Position numbers and translations under genes: made by a program
Part shown: one piece after another, positions 43,429 to 56,200 of the stretch
Layout: each line of letters starts with the position of its first letter
How positions within the stretch are numbered: the first letter of the stretch is position 1
The notes under the pieces: model-generated
Databases searched by the model: none
What the model was told of the DNA's origin: nothing
The model's input: only the letters and a program-made list of their open reading frames with translations
From: Tomocerus qinae
Taxonomy: Eukaryota > Arthropoda > Collembola > Entomobryomorpha > Tomoceridae
DNA: 64,000 nucleotides
Reading direction: 5' to 3'
Assembly: GCA_020055645.1 (NCBI GenBank)
Contig: CM034546.1
Span: 88,660,001 to 88,724,000, forward strand

Positions 43429-46288
43429 AAGAATACGCAATAAATCGGCAATTCCGACTTTAACTGGTTGTTAAAGCATTACTTTGGAAAGTGTCTATCT
43501 ACAAAATCACTCAAAAATATATATACACAATGGATAGTATGCTTTTCCTTAAATTAAAATCGGTAATGAAAGTCAAAGTCCCAGGCGTCGCAGATACTGA
43601 CATTTCAAATTCAGGGGACCTTGGTCCATTACTAGTCAGGCTAAGTTTCTAATGATCGTTTGTTATGATCTGTATAATATTAAGATTGTCAATTTAATTA
43701 GTAATCACACCCTAACTTAATATATAATATTATTGTAACTTGTAACATTTACTAAGTATACTACTAACTAAATAGATAATTATGTATTTATGGAAAACAT
43801 CGGATAAATTTAATTCACAAATGCAATTTATAGTGAATTAATGAATTTGTCATAGTCACTCATGCGTTATTCTGAAGAACTTTACATTGTTATTCGTAAA
43901 AATCCATTGAAGGACTTGTAAAAAAATTCATATTTGCGGTATGCAATCTTGTTGTTTGAATATGATATACAATGTTATGTAGGTTTTGACCTGAGTTGCG
44001 AAGCTTATATGAACAAACTGATCATTGTTGTATTGTCTAGCATATGTAAATAATAAAATTATGTAGTCGAGAACCTTTTTATATAATATAAATTCTATCT
44101 AATTCCTCGTTCGATGGGCCACTAACTATAAATTGTTCCTCATCTACCGGTTAAAATTATTAGTATATAAACAAACATCGACATCAAAAACTTCACATAA
44201 ATAAATATGTATTTGTTGCGGAAACTTAGTTTTTTTAAAGTTAAAATATTCTTATGACTATGAAAATTCCATTTTTAGATAAACTTACGCTACAATTTGC
44301 AATTACAATACAGAGTGGGCGAGGTAGATAGGAAGGGTTGCTTTTCTGTGATCAGAGTTAGGTGCTTATTGCTAAAATCTACTTAAACGCATTTATTGTT
44401 AATTTATGTGAATAATAAGTTGATTATCAATTTAAAGTTTTTTCATGGTACTATAATATTAATGTACTTTTCAAGATATTTACAAACGTACATAAAGTTG
44501 TATTGCAATTTATTACATAATGTGTTGAGGTTTAACTTAGTATTAAACTGATATCCAAAAGCTTTGTAGTCGATCTAATTAATGAGTTAACAACGAAGAC
44601 CAATGCCCAAAATTGTTTGTATATATTTGTCGTAGATTAATGGTGTAACTTGGTGGTAACATTTGTTAAACTTTGGTCATCAAAGGTCTAACTTGGTAAA
44701 GATGATTGTAATGTAACATGTAACCGGAATAACGAACTGTGTAGTTGTTAACCTTCAAATAACATTACCTATATAAATAATTTTAGCTGGTATGTATAAG
44801 TGTGTGTTTCAAGGTAATTTCTGCAATAAAATTATGAAATTGATAGATATAGATCTTTAAAAATTAGGTAATTATTTGATATTTAATTTTTAATAGTAAT
44901 GATTAAGCACGTATCCAGTAGGGGGCGCAGCGCCCACCCTAAATCTGAGAAAAAGAGAGGATTTTTTATAAAAAAGGGCAAAACTTTTTCAACATTATTT
45001 TTGGTTGCGCCTTCTTGACCAAATTTCTGGATCCGTGCCTGGTAATGATAACTTGAAAGAGGGAACAGTATAAAACTTAGCAGAATACATTTTGTAAATA
45101 AATGGAAAGAAAGTTTTCTCATCGCTATCGATTTTTTCACAGTTGATTTTATTCTGAAGGAATGTCATATTTCATTTCTTTTTTTCTTCCTGAAAGCCGA
45201 GTATTTTACTAATCTCTAAATTTTACTCGCATATATTCATTTCAAAAAATGTATGTAGAAAATATATATGTACATTTTTGTAAATGTGGACTTTGACACT
45301 AATTACGATTGATGACAAAATACAAATAATATTAGCCTTGGATTATTCATTCATACTACAATAAATTCATTATCATTATCACGCATATCGGGAACAAGAA
45401 GCATGCATGATACGATATCGTGTTCGTGTTTATCAAACACTCAATAAGTATATAGTATATACAATTTTGTTTTATAGTTACAATTATCAGAACTTTTACG
45501 AAATATGCTTATTACTAGATACTTTACATACTTTTATATGGTACATTTTTGATCCAACTTATATGCATCTATTGTATAGGATTTTATTTTACATTATAGT
45601 ATACAAGGCATTATTACGGCAACTGATTGATGGCAATCAGTCAACCACCTGTTTTCATGCATACTTCATTCATTTACAATTAGAACATAAGGGACAGATT
45701 TTAGATTATATTATAAATACGTACACGATGTGGATAATAAAATATCTGATCGCAAGTCGTAGTTACGTACTAACATATTATTAACATAACAGAAAGAACA
45801 TCTTATTCACAGCTGCTGTAACAACTATTACATAAAGTTATGCGTCTTAACAGTAAAAACTTATGTTTGTTCATTGATTCTGAATCTGAATGATAATCGC
45901 AGATCATTTTACGCAGGAAAAGTACCCAAAATATCGTGCACAACATCGACATGGACAGTACAGTTGGTGTTGTTTGTGCCGTGCTACAAGACTGCCACAA
46001 TCATGTAGAGTAGATGTATGCGTTTGAAGTTTTGAATGTGAGACACAGACAGACCCCTTCTTCGATTTACTTCGTATCGTTTCTGATCACACACACACAA
46101 GAGTCTGAGTTGTTGTGTGGTTTACTCCTTCAATCGATAACAGTCTCATTCTTTATAAATTCAGTGGGTCAAGTGGAAGTTGTGGAACGTGGAACTCAAA
46201 AAGAAATATTTTTTGAGTATCGCTTCCACTACTGCAGTTAAAATATCTCTTCTTTCTTGTGTAGGTGTGCGTTGGGTCGATTGGACAC
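43429..46288. other. 3' flank of the TGOLN2-like gene and upstream of GGH
   Basis: AT-rich. AATAAA occurs at 43439-43444 and 44052-44057; the latter is the more plausible polyadenylation signal because the first is only 10 nt past the stop. A small MITE lies at 44905-45042. No other exon recognised; the 125-codon frame at 45407-45784 is compositionally random. Confidence 0.5.
44905..45042. mobile_element. Small MITE with GCACGGATCCAG ends
   Basis: Left end AGCACGTATCCAGTAGGGGGCGC; right end GCGCCTTCTTG...CTGGATCCGTGCCTGG. Imperfect terminal inverted repeats, 138 bp, with an A/T-rich centre. Confidence 0.6.
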
Positions 46289-48527
46289 ATGATAGTGATG
46301 GCCATGGCTATTACGTTTATTAGCCAAGTTCTTTATTTTACTGCCGCAATTTTCGTAACTGTTGACGCCTATTTGGTCAGTTATGTCTCAAACAATCGTC
46401 CTATTATTGGTAATCAATTAATTCAAATATTATATCATTTTTAAGAGCGACATGGTAATCTTTGTTTTTTGATGTTATAAGGCTCGTTTTACGAACTTCA
46501 TCCTAAAACTTAAGTAGCACTTATATAGGTATCCGCAAGGCGAAGGTAAAGATAGGACCAATCATCGATTTTAAAACGAATATTATGTAGCCCTAAGATG
46601 AGATCAGGTTAATAATACCGGCCTAAGTACACTAAGTATTACTAGGAGACAAATGCGATACACACATCGTAAAGAATGCAGTGCTACTCTCGTTTAAATT
46701 AATAATTCGTACATATTCTAGTGAGATAAAGATTCGTTCAGAGTTTTAATTTTTGTTGATGATGAAACATGATTATCTGTTCATTGTATTTGCCTATATA
46801 GGACTTTTATATCATCAACATGGTGGTACTGGTAGTATCGGCCAGACTAAAAGGCCTAGACCCTTCGTAGATTGGAGTGCCCTACCCGTCCTATCCTACG
46901 AACCTAACCTAGACCCAGTCTTGACGCTGGTAGTATGTACAGCAGGGACACAATTAACTGAGACTAGAAACCATTCCTACCCCTCCCTTTTAACATGAAA
47001 AGTCAGGCTAAAATTTGAGGTGTAGGAGGGTTTCTAGTCTCAGTTAATTGTGTCCCGGCAATATATACTTTTTCCTAATACCTTTCCATTTTCCATTCCA
47101 AATTCCAACTATTTAAAAAATTGGAATTACCGGCCATTACAGTAGTACAGTTTAATACCAAATATCAACAATGAAATTAGTAAATTATGATATTTTTTGT
47201 AGGTATTCTGGCACAAGAGAAATACCCAAGTCCTGCCCAAAGTGAGCAAAGCGGAGGATGGGAGGGCAATCCAAATATTTCTTACATTGCAGCATCTTAC
47301 GTAAAATTTGTTGAGGGAGCCGGTGCTCGGGTGGTTCCCATTTTGTAAGTTTTTAATTTTATGCATTCAATGTTCTGTGTGTAGTGTACGTGTGCGACAT
47401 GATCGCTTTGCGCATGAAAATTACAAGCTATCTAATGTACCTTTGCTAATTGAATAAAATGTATTCCTTTTTATTTAGTGTCGATAAGGATGAAAACTAT
47501 TTGCGAGAAATATTCAACAGTATTAACGGGTTAGTTGAATCATACGAACTATATAGCCGTTTTATTAAATATATGATCATATATTACCATCTTCATGCTT
47601 CTGGTTGGTTACTATTTTCTGAGTAAAATATATAACTTGCACAAAATAGAATCTTATACCCTGGAGGGGCAATATATTTTGGAAATGATACATCTTACAA
47701 TGGAGGTTTTTACAAATCCGCTCTGTTCCTTTACAATTTGGCCAAGGAGGCCAACGACGCTGGAGACTACTTCCCCCTTTGGGGTACATGTTTGGGTTTT
47801 GAGTTTATGCTTTTTGCAGCTGCTGGAAATAGAGAATATCGTGCGGATTGTAGCGCGTGGAATGCAGTGGAAAAATTGAAGTTCAGTAAAGGTTTGTTTC
47901 TAGTAAACAGATATATAGTATACCTAGCCATTAATTGCTGGTGATGTCTAATGACAAATATTCTGTTAATATTCGCAATTAGATGCAAGTAGCAGTCGAC
48001 TGTTTGGCAAGGCTCCAAAATCCATATCACGTTCTCTGCAGTCAAAGCCGGTAGCTGCTAATTTTCACCATTTTTGCTTGACTCCTCAGAATTTTAGCAA
48101 AGCCGGATTGGACGAGCATTATAAAATCCTTTCCACAAACTACGACGCTCCGTCTCAATTGGAATACATTTCTGCTGTCGAATCTACCCAATATCCATTC
48201 TTTGGCATCCAGTTTCATCCAGAAAAAAATCTATACGAATGGACAACTAAAGAGAAAATACCTCACTTTCCCGAGGCTATGCAAACTGCTCAGTATTTCG
48301 CCAATTTTTTTGTCAACGAAGGTTGCTAAAATTCGTTGAATTGTCACATTTATTTATTACAGTCATTTTAAATGTGGAAATACTGTTTTTCTTTCGCAGC
48401 ACGGAAAAATCAACATAAATTTAAAAGCGAAGATGAAGAACAAAAGAATTTAATTTACAATTATTCCCCTGAATTCACCGGAGCCAGTGGGTCTACATTC
48501 TCTCAGGCATATTACTTTCCATTTTGA
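46289..48527 (+). CDS. GGH: Gamma-glutamyl hydrolase (folylpolyglutamate hydrolase)
   Basis: Lysosomal or secreted cysteine peptidase (class I glutamine-amidotransferase fold) that removes gamma-linked glutamates from folylpolyglutamates. Six exons: 46289-46409, 47203-47344, 47479-47529, 47650-47891, 47983-48321, 48400-48527. GT-AG junctions and phases close to 340 residues (human 318). The hydrophobic N-terminus (about 1-27) is a signal peptide. Recognised segments: NRPIIGILAQEKYPSP, YIAASYVKFVEGAGARVVP, INGILYPGG, DYFPLWGTCLGFE with nucleophile Cys152, FFGIQFHPEKNLYEW with catalytic His264, and ANFFVNEARKNQHKF near the end, all in family order. It looks functional. AATAAA at 48551-48556. 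Intron 1 carries a palindrome (46945-47056). The ATG at 46289 was chosen because it opens the signal peptide; later ATGs at 46298 and 46304 are possible. Confidence 0.95.
46945..47056. repeat. Palindrome in GGH intron 1
   Basis: GGGACACAATTAACTGAGAC with TAGAAACC on the left and the exact complement, ending TGTCCC, on the right. Arms of about 28-30 bp are followed by looser pairing of CCTACCCCTCC with GGTGTAGGAGGG. Confidence 0.7.
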
Positions 48528-50841
48528 CCTTTCAAAGATGTACTCACATTAATAAAATATATGATGCATGGCCTAAATATTACAAAAATTCCTCTTTTTC
48601 AATTATAATAAAATTTGAAAAAGTATACCTATAAGGCGCTTGGGTAGGAGGATGCATGCATGGTTAGATTGATAATACCATTTCGTTACGAAGTACTTGT
48701 ATAAGTATAAGACAAGAACATCATGACGCCTAAATTCCTTGAATTATATGTGTTTCCAAAGAATGTAGAATTGGACGAGCATTTAGACAATCCCTGTGCG
48801 TTGAATCTTTTTTTAATCGTTGTAGTTGTATTACATTATATATAGTAAATGCATGGCAAATATAAGATGATGTGTTACAGTGTTACATAATAGTAAGTTT
48901 ACGTTTAGTAAGTATAAATCTTCACGTACATGTTCATACTGTATTTCATACCCTGCAATGTGAGATGATTTGACCGGACTATAATAGCCAATATGACTTG
49001 CAACGTCAGTTGAAGAGTTGATTAGATCAGAAAATAAGTATGAAATATATTGCAGGTGCAACGTTAAATATATTTTGTTGCCAAACATGTATTTATGACA
49101 CCCCTACAGCTACACATTAAAACCCCTTTGATATCATACTACCTGCACGTTTTTAATATCCAGTTTTATGGCTACCACCTCGACAGCTGGTATGGTGCTG
49201 ACACATGAAATCTGAAATTCTGAATGAATCCAATCATACAATTTTTGTTCCCATACTCATCATTACAATCATTAGAGAGAATAACACACAACCATCAAAT
49301 GCAGATATTATTCACCACTTCACATTATATGCACGAGCTAGGTCTATTGGCAAGATTTAAGAACTCGATACTATTGTGACTTGACTTTGACTAGAGTAAA
49401 TGAAAAAGCCTCTTCTCTGCTTATGGCACCTGATACTTGTATACATACGCAGCATGTATAGGACTTCTTGCAGATGTGTATTGTGATAATTATGGGTTAC
49501 TATTCAGAACTAGAACTTAATAAATTTCGGTTAATTGGCAGATCTCCACTAAAAAAATTGTTGGCTAGAATGTAATAGCTACAACCATAAAACTTGAAAT
49601 AATGCTCCATAATAATTCTAAATTCGTTAACCACCCTTGCAAGAATCCAGCAAGATACAAATGAAAATTAGTGTTCCACGCAATCGTCCATGTGAATCTC
49701 CTAAACATTTTAAATACTACACTCTTATTATTAGTCTTGCCCAGGGCCATAGACCGTACCTATAGCTATATATTCAATAAATACCATACTAGATATACAA
49801 TTGTAGAGTAGGAGAAATTCATATTTTCTGGAGGATTGATTTTCAGAATGTTATAGTGACTAAACTGGTAAACTAGTATACAATTAAGTTGTGACATTTA
49901 AAAAGAACTAAATATTTAGTTTCCTGTGAATTTTTAAATATGTGCAGGGTGTCAAACGTCAATCGAGGCCCCCTGTACCAGAAGACCTGTAAGTAGTAAA
50001 GTAAGTACCCTTGTTGGTGTAACTTTGTATGGCCTTTCGATTGGTATCAACAGTTTTGCTGTACTACTTACAGGTCTTCCGGTACAGGGGGCCTCAATAG
50101 ACATTTGACACCCTGTACATGTAGGTAGAGGTACTATAATATACGTCAACATTTTCAAGAAAACAGCGAGCTTACAAAATCTGAAGAAAAAGCCAAAATT
50201 CACTTTCTGAGACGAGTGAACGAGAGCACGCAGATTGCAGATTACATGAAGACGCTATTAGTGTAGTAAAATTGAAGGGAGAATGTATTCACGAGCGAAT
50301 CAAGAAGAATCAAGAAACCGGTTTGCCAAGTCCAATCTTATCCTACCTCAGAAGAACGTTTATTCATCCTCTACTTCTGGAGTGTAGAAGCTTGGGCAAG
50401 CAGAGACTGGTAGACAGGTCTGGAAGGAATAATGAACTGAAGAGGTGAAGATGATCTTTGCTATCTCTTGAGGTTTTGGTTGCTCTCTCCGGCTGTCGAC
50501 TCCTAGTAGTAACATTTGACCGCATTCAAGGTGATCTTCAATCTTTGCTCTTTAACTCTTGTCTACAAAACATTAGCAATTGTCATAAAAACAAAGGAGA
50601 TTTTCGTATAAGTTCTCCAGGGGCTTTGACCACACTTCAGTTCAATCCCATACTTTCATCCGGGAACATCTTTCTGTCAGGTAACATTTTTACTTCTACA
50701 CGGATTCTTTTGTAGTGAAAATTATTAAACAGTGTGTATTTGTAATTATTTAAATATAGTTCAAGCAGGGAATTAGTTTTAAACTAGATTCTGCAAACTG
50801 TAGTATACTTATAGTTAAAATTATCATTATATATTTTAAGG
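48528..50841. other. Intergenic between GGH and the secreted-protein gene
   Basis: Contains one palindromic MITE (49942-50119) and no recognised coding exon. The coding start at 50842 directly follows an acceptor-like TTTTAAG|G, so an upstream 5' UTR exon probably lies in this stretch; I could not place it. Confidence 0.45.
49942..50119. mobile_element. Palindromic MITE, 178 bp
   Basis: Ends GTGCAGGGTGTCAAACGTCA and TGACACCCTGTACA, with inner arms GAGGCCCCCTGTACC and ACCTGTAAGTAGT mirrored at the right. The loop is about 65 bp. Confidence 0.8.
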
Positions 50842-51907
50842 ATGAAGTGCTTTGTGTTCACCGTTCTTTCACTGGCCACCATAATTGGTCTGGCTTATGC
50901 AACTTATCCCGAAAATGCTAGAGAAAGGAGTTTAGCTGGCCCCTGGAACCCCAGAACATCTTATTTTGCGCATAGGTTAGGACAAGTCAGTCCAGTTGAC
51001 GAAGAAGAATGGGATTCCGTTGAAGGACGAGCCCGTAAGTACAAAATCAGCAGCAAAAAATCAAACAAGAAGAGTAAGCAGCCAGTAGTAGAAGATGAAC
51101 CAGAGGATGATGAGCCAGAAGATGATGATGATGATGATGTCAATGAAGATATCAACGAGGAGGAGGATGAGTCCTTTTTGGATCTACCCCCCTGGCAGCA
51201 ACTTTTCCCAAACAAAGAAAATCTTCCAAAGAAACCAGGTTGGTTGTACTTTTGCACAAATTTCGTTAGTCATCTACTATAATATAAGCAAAAATAGGTT
51301 TTGAAAATTAGCTTTTCAACTTCAGATTGAAAACATTTATTTGCATTATTTAGCTGGAGGCCCACCACCAGAAGATGGACCAGGATATGGCAGTGATGAA
51401 GAAATATACAGACGAGGTCCAGTGAAAACCATTCAAGGTCCCAGACAACGGCGATTCAGAAGTGAGCTTCCCTGGGAAGGAGAACCAGACTACTACTCCG
51501 AGTCTTATGAGCAACCTATTCGCCCTAGAAGATACCCTGTAGCCCGGCCAATTCTTGAAACTCGTGTGGATCGTCGCACTGGCAAACAAGTTAGGATCAT
51601 CACAGGTATACTAAGAAATCATGATAGAGTCATATTCTTCTGAAGTGGAAAACTTTTATAATCCACTTTGTTTGCAGGATGGAGCGATACAGTTCTTCAA
51701 GATAACTTCAATCCCGAGTATATTGTTAACCCAACTCTAATGCGTCTTCGCCGTAAACGACGTTACCACCCATCCCAGCAGATTCCTCTACAAAAAATCC
51801 CTCTCCGAGGACATTACGGAAACCCAAGAGATGCGTACAACTACATCAGTCCTGGAGGACAACATTGGACCACTGGCCCATTCCAGCCATACGTTTACTC
51901 TCATTAG
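50842..51907 (+). CDS. Unrecognised secreted protein with acidic and basic halves
   Basis: I do not recognise this gene. Three coding exons, 50842-51238, 51354-51605 and 51678-51907, have clean GT-AG junctions, all phase 1, closing to 292 residues. Residues 1-20 are a clear signal peptide (MKCFVFTVLSLATIIGLAYA). There follow a Lys/Ser-rich patch (RKYKISSKKSNKKSK, about 65-79), a run of Glu/Asp (about 84-112), a DLPPWQQLFP segment, then a Pro/Arg/Tyr-rich region and a C-terminal part rich in Gly, Tyr and Pro. A strongly basic RLRRKRRYH at about 237-245 could be a furin-type cleavage site. No Cys remains in the mature chain. The composition suggests an extracellular-matrix, cuticle or prohormone-like protein, but that is inference. 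It is convergent with the serine protease gene. Candidate AATAAA at 52100-52105. Confidence 0.8.
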
Positions 51908-53215
51908 TGAATCAAGTAGACATGCAATCCTCTCCCGTAGTGTAGCTTATTATTGTTAGGCACTCTTCTTCATGTTATATTATTATGTATTTCATGTTCA
52001 TAAATTATGTGGATGTGCGTCCCAGGAAACTTCCTATTAGAATTCTTTTGAAAATGGTGCTTTTCCTGTGTTGTATTCTTTACTGCTACATTTTGAACTA
52101 ATAAAATCTGGATCGGTTTCCATTTCAGCCATTTTAAATATTCAGTATCACCAAATTCAAATCCAGCCGATATCAATTGTATGTAGAAATAATTGGAAGA
52201 GCTCTCTTATCATTAATGACATTTTAACAATTACGTATTTACTGGTCTGATTTACATACACACAAACTGTATACAAACATAATACATATCATTAAGTATC
52301 AATCAATTAATACATAATTACCGTAATATGTAATATGATCGAGTAATCGAGTACCATAATATGCACACACAGTTTTCATAGTAAAAACATACATTTGCAA
52401 TATGACATAAACATAACCCCTGCTTGATCATAAAGGGATTGAATAGTTACAAAATATTATTTTACAATATGATACAAATACACCTAAAACATTAAGGCAG
52501 AAATGTTTTAAAAAATTTTAAAAGACACGTTGAAGGAAAACAGAAAATAAACTAAAATGACTAGGAGCTTATGTACAATCTGTATTTATAGTGGAGGGAA
52601 GTACCTACAAAATATTGTGAAAAGTAGTAGAAGAGATTTCTCATGAAAATTTCCTGTGTTGTAGATATAATTACATTATAAGCATTAATGGCCATTACAC
52701 AAAATATACATGAATTCAGTTTGGCATTGCTATATGTAATGCAACGCAAAAAATGATTACACCCTATATGAAACAGAATCTACATAGACGCTCACTCTAA
52801 GGAAAATAATTAAGTGATTATTTTGAGATCATTGAATTCGTTTACATACTAAAGGCTAGGTTGCATAATATAATGTCTTATGTAAAGTTATCTCAAAATT
52901 CCCACAGAGTTGCCCAAGAGAGTGATTTTAAAAATAGCCGAACTTACGGAAAATTGTATACTGTTATTTTAAAAAGGAACTTGTGTACTTTGCAGCGTAC
53001 AGAAGTTTCAAGTTCAAGGCACTGGTAACGAAATACATAATATATCACTGGTAAACGAAACGGTCATGTCTTCGCAAGGAAGATATCTGTAACTTACGAT
53101 GAATTGCTCCATCTGTCGTTGTAACAGAAGTTTAATATTTAGGAATAGGGATTAAATCTACAATTAATTATTAATCTATCAGTTAATCGATTATGATCAC
53201 ATTCTTCAGAAATCT
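51908..53215. other. Shared 3' region of two convergent genes
   Basis: Lies between the stop of the secreted-protein gene (plus) and the stop of the serine protease (minus). It includes AATAAA at 52100-52105 for the plus-strand gene. No further coding sequence recognised. Confidence 0.5.
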
Positions 53216-56200
53216 TCAAGGATTATTGCAGAAACACGAGTCTAAAGTATTCTGACGTATCCACTCCAGATATTTCGTTATTCTGAACAGCAAAGATAAA
53301 CCAGTTACATAAACTCAAATAATTAGTAAAATGATCAGTAATAAACAGGCTGCAGCATTCTATGATCTACGTTAGGGGAAACTGACCTGGGGAAAGAAAA
53401 AATGTAAAACTATCCATTATTATTTTAATTCAAGCTAAAATCTTTAGAAAAGTGTCATTGCACTTTGCTACTTAACCCTCTGTACTCGAAAATTAGTTTG
53501 TAATGAAATTCCCACAGGGTTTTCCCTTGAATGCATAATTAATTATTATTAGTTTTTAAAATTGGTTTCTTAAATCCAAAGAGAGCTGAAGGGAGGCTTT
53601 TTCGAAACTACATGGATTGGAAGCGTAGAGGCAGATTTTTCATTCATAATGTAAAAGAATACTATAATCAACATGCACATATAGTTGACTAACCTTGTGT
53701 AAACGCCTGGAAATTGAGCTCTGGCGCAACCTAAAAAGATTTCAAAAATAAGAAATAAGCTTACACAGAAGGATTTTCTATTGAAGGAAAGTTGGTTATT
53801 TATAATGTACCTTGTCCCCAGGAAACAATCCCTATGGCATATTTAGTTCCTTCTTTGCTGCTGTCCTCCCTTTGATCTTCCCAAATCATCGAACCTCCAG
53901 AGTCCCCCTATAAAGCAACACAACAACAAGTCAGGACAATTTCTCTTGATCTATCGACTAGCTGAAACAAATGGACTAATTGGCAAAAATGAATTGTTTC
54001 GTACTTGGCAAGCATCGAGCTTTCCTTCTGCGTAACCAGCGCACATCATGAAGTCCGTGATTTCCTTCGAAGTGTATCTGGTTGTCGTTCGGCATTCCTT
54101 AAACAAAGTGGTACATTCAATTTGCATTTAAGATGTAATGACAGTATGGCAATGCAAACTAGAACAGATTATTACAACAGCACATCCGTTTGCATTGCTA
54201 AATAGACATTCTCTTTGCATAAGCAATTGTCAATTATGAGACATTATGCAGTACAAAGACAATAAGTTTAGAAATGTTGTTTATGGAGTTACTTCATTTG
54301 TCATTATGGGCACTTCTACTTCGCGAAGGATGTGAGATGGTTTCCCTTTCTCTTGAGTTCTTCCCCAGCCGGCTACGTAGGCCCGCTCTTCTGCGAAATC
54401 CTCCTCCTCTGACAATTTACATAACCTTTCGTTAACTCATTTTTAGCATCCTCTTGTTATGCAAACTTGTTAAATCACCCCCTTCGCACATGACATTAAC
54501 TTTCTCAAAATGAAATAATTAAAGGTAATACCAACCTAAATCTATTGGAAGACACGCCGGGGCAATGGCTTTACTGAATTTCATCGGTTTGTCTAATTTC
54601 AACAGGGCGATATCGTTGTTAAAATTGGCTCGATTGAATCCTGGGTGGCGAATGATTGTCCCGATCTTCCGGTATTGCGTGTCGGACTCCTCGGTCAGAT
54701 TTCGATCGTGTTCACCAAGAACTATTGTAATTTGATCCTTCGGAACTCTAAATTCATTCAATTTTATTTTATTACATGGACAGTTATCTTTGATCCTCAT
54801 CAGAAACTGCACTCACCCATATCTCATGGTAAAAAGTATTGCGCTTATTTTATGTTTCCAGTGTAATCTATCATTACTTTTGCATAATCTACTCAAAGCT
54901 AAGGCCAAAAAGTATTACCCATGAACACAATGTGCAGCCGTCAGCACGTAACGGTTGGAAACTGAAAATAGAAATATGCATGACTAAATCTGTCGAATAA
55001 ATTATTTTTGAGAACACATAATTCACATAATTTATAAGTACCTAGAGTAGCCCCGCAATAGAATTTCTGTTTGTACATCAAGGCAGCCAGCCAAGGGTAA
55101 GAATTCAACTCTGCGATCTCGCCACCAACGATCCGCTCTTCACGGTTACTAACACCGCAAGCTGTTTCGTAAGAATTCTATTGAAATCCTTTTATTCGTA
55201 GGATGCTTTACAGAGAATGAAATATATTAGATATGCCACTGAAAATAGCAAACTTACTACAATCGACACATTCCGTCGGGCGCCGCAGCAAATCTGCTAG
55301 TCCACGGAACTGAAATATGCACAAACAGTTATTATATCAATCAATATCTACATTATAACCGTAATTATATCGTCATTTTTAATTGCACAATGTAAACATT
55401 TGTAATACAACAGGAAGCTATTTATTATACACTATAATTTTACATTGGGGTAACTATTTTGCTTAATGTACACTCAAATCAACTTAAAAATTGGTTTTGC
55501 ATTCCAAAAGGGCTTTGTTAAAAGAACATTCATTCTCAACGTCCACAAGACAATATGCAAGTATTATGCAGTGTATAATTTGGTTTTGGTAGCAATGTAG
55601 AGCTATTTATGTGTATCTCCGTATCTAATCAGTTACAATGGTAGAACTACAAAATATTATTTAAAAATGTCTGTAATCTTGTAAACCCATTCTTTATGTA
55701 CTTATGTGTTGCATGTACAAGATAGAGTCATTTTTACTCCGAGCCCTAACAGATGTACCAGTATGTAAAGGTACTCGTAACCTACATACACCACGAGATT
55801 TGCATCTCTTTATCGCTGTATATCAACGAGCGAACATTTTTATTCTTAGCTCAGTGGAAGATTTGATATTTGTACTAATTAGCATAATACTGTAATATCA
55901 CTGCAGAATTGAGGATAGCCACGGCCCTATTGCTAATTGTTGTAATCATCCAGGTTTGCAATAAGTGATTAGTACACTTAAGACACTAAGAATAAAAACA
56001 TCAATAAATACTGTTTTACATCGTAGGATAAGAAAAGGTAGGAACTGAAGAGGCATAATTGATTCGGTAATGGGGAATGAGGGTACGAGGTCGTAGAATC
56101 CTAATAATCCACGAACGTCGTTTGATTGAATATCTTGACATGCACATGTCACAATATGTCACCTGAACATACATTGTCATTCTGACGTTGACTGGCATGC

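Noticed and set aside
45407-45784. Open frame of 125 codons on the plus strand
   Set aside because: Rich in Tyr, Ile and Leu as expected of random AT-rich DNA, no motif, no signal peptide, no supporting splice sites.
50961-51589. Minus-strand frames rich in Ser opposite the secreted-protein gene
   Set aside because: The Ser run is the antisense of the Asp/Glu-rich GAT/GAA tract; the plus-strand gene has clean exon structure.
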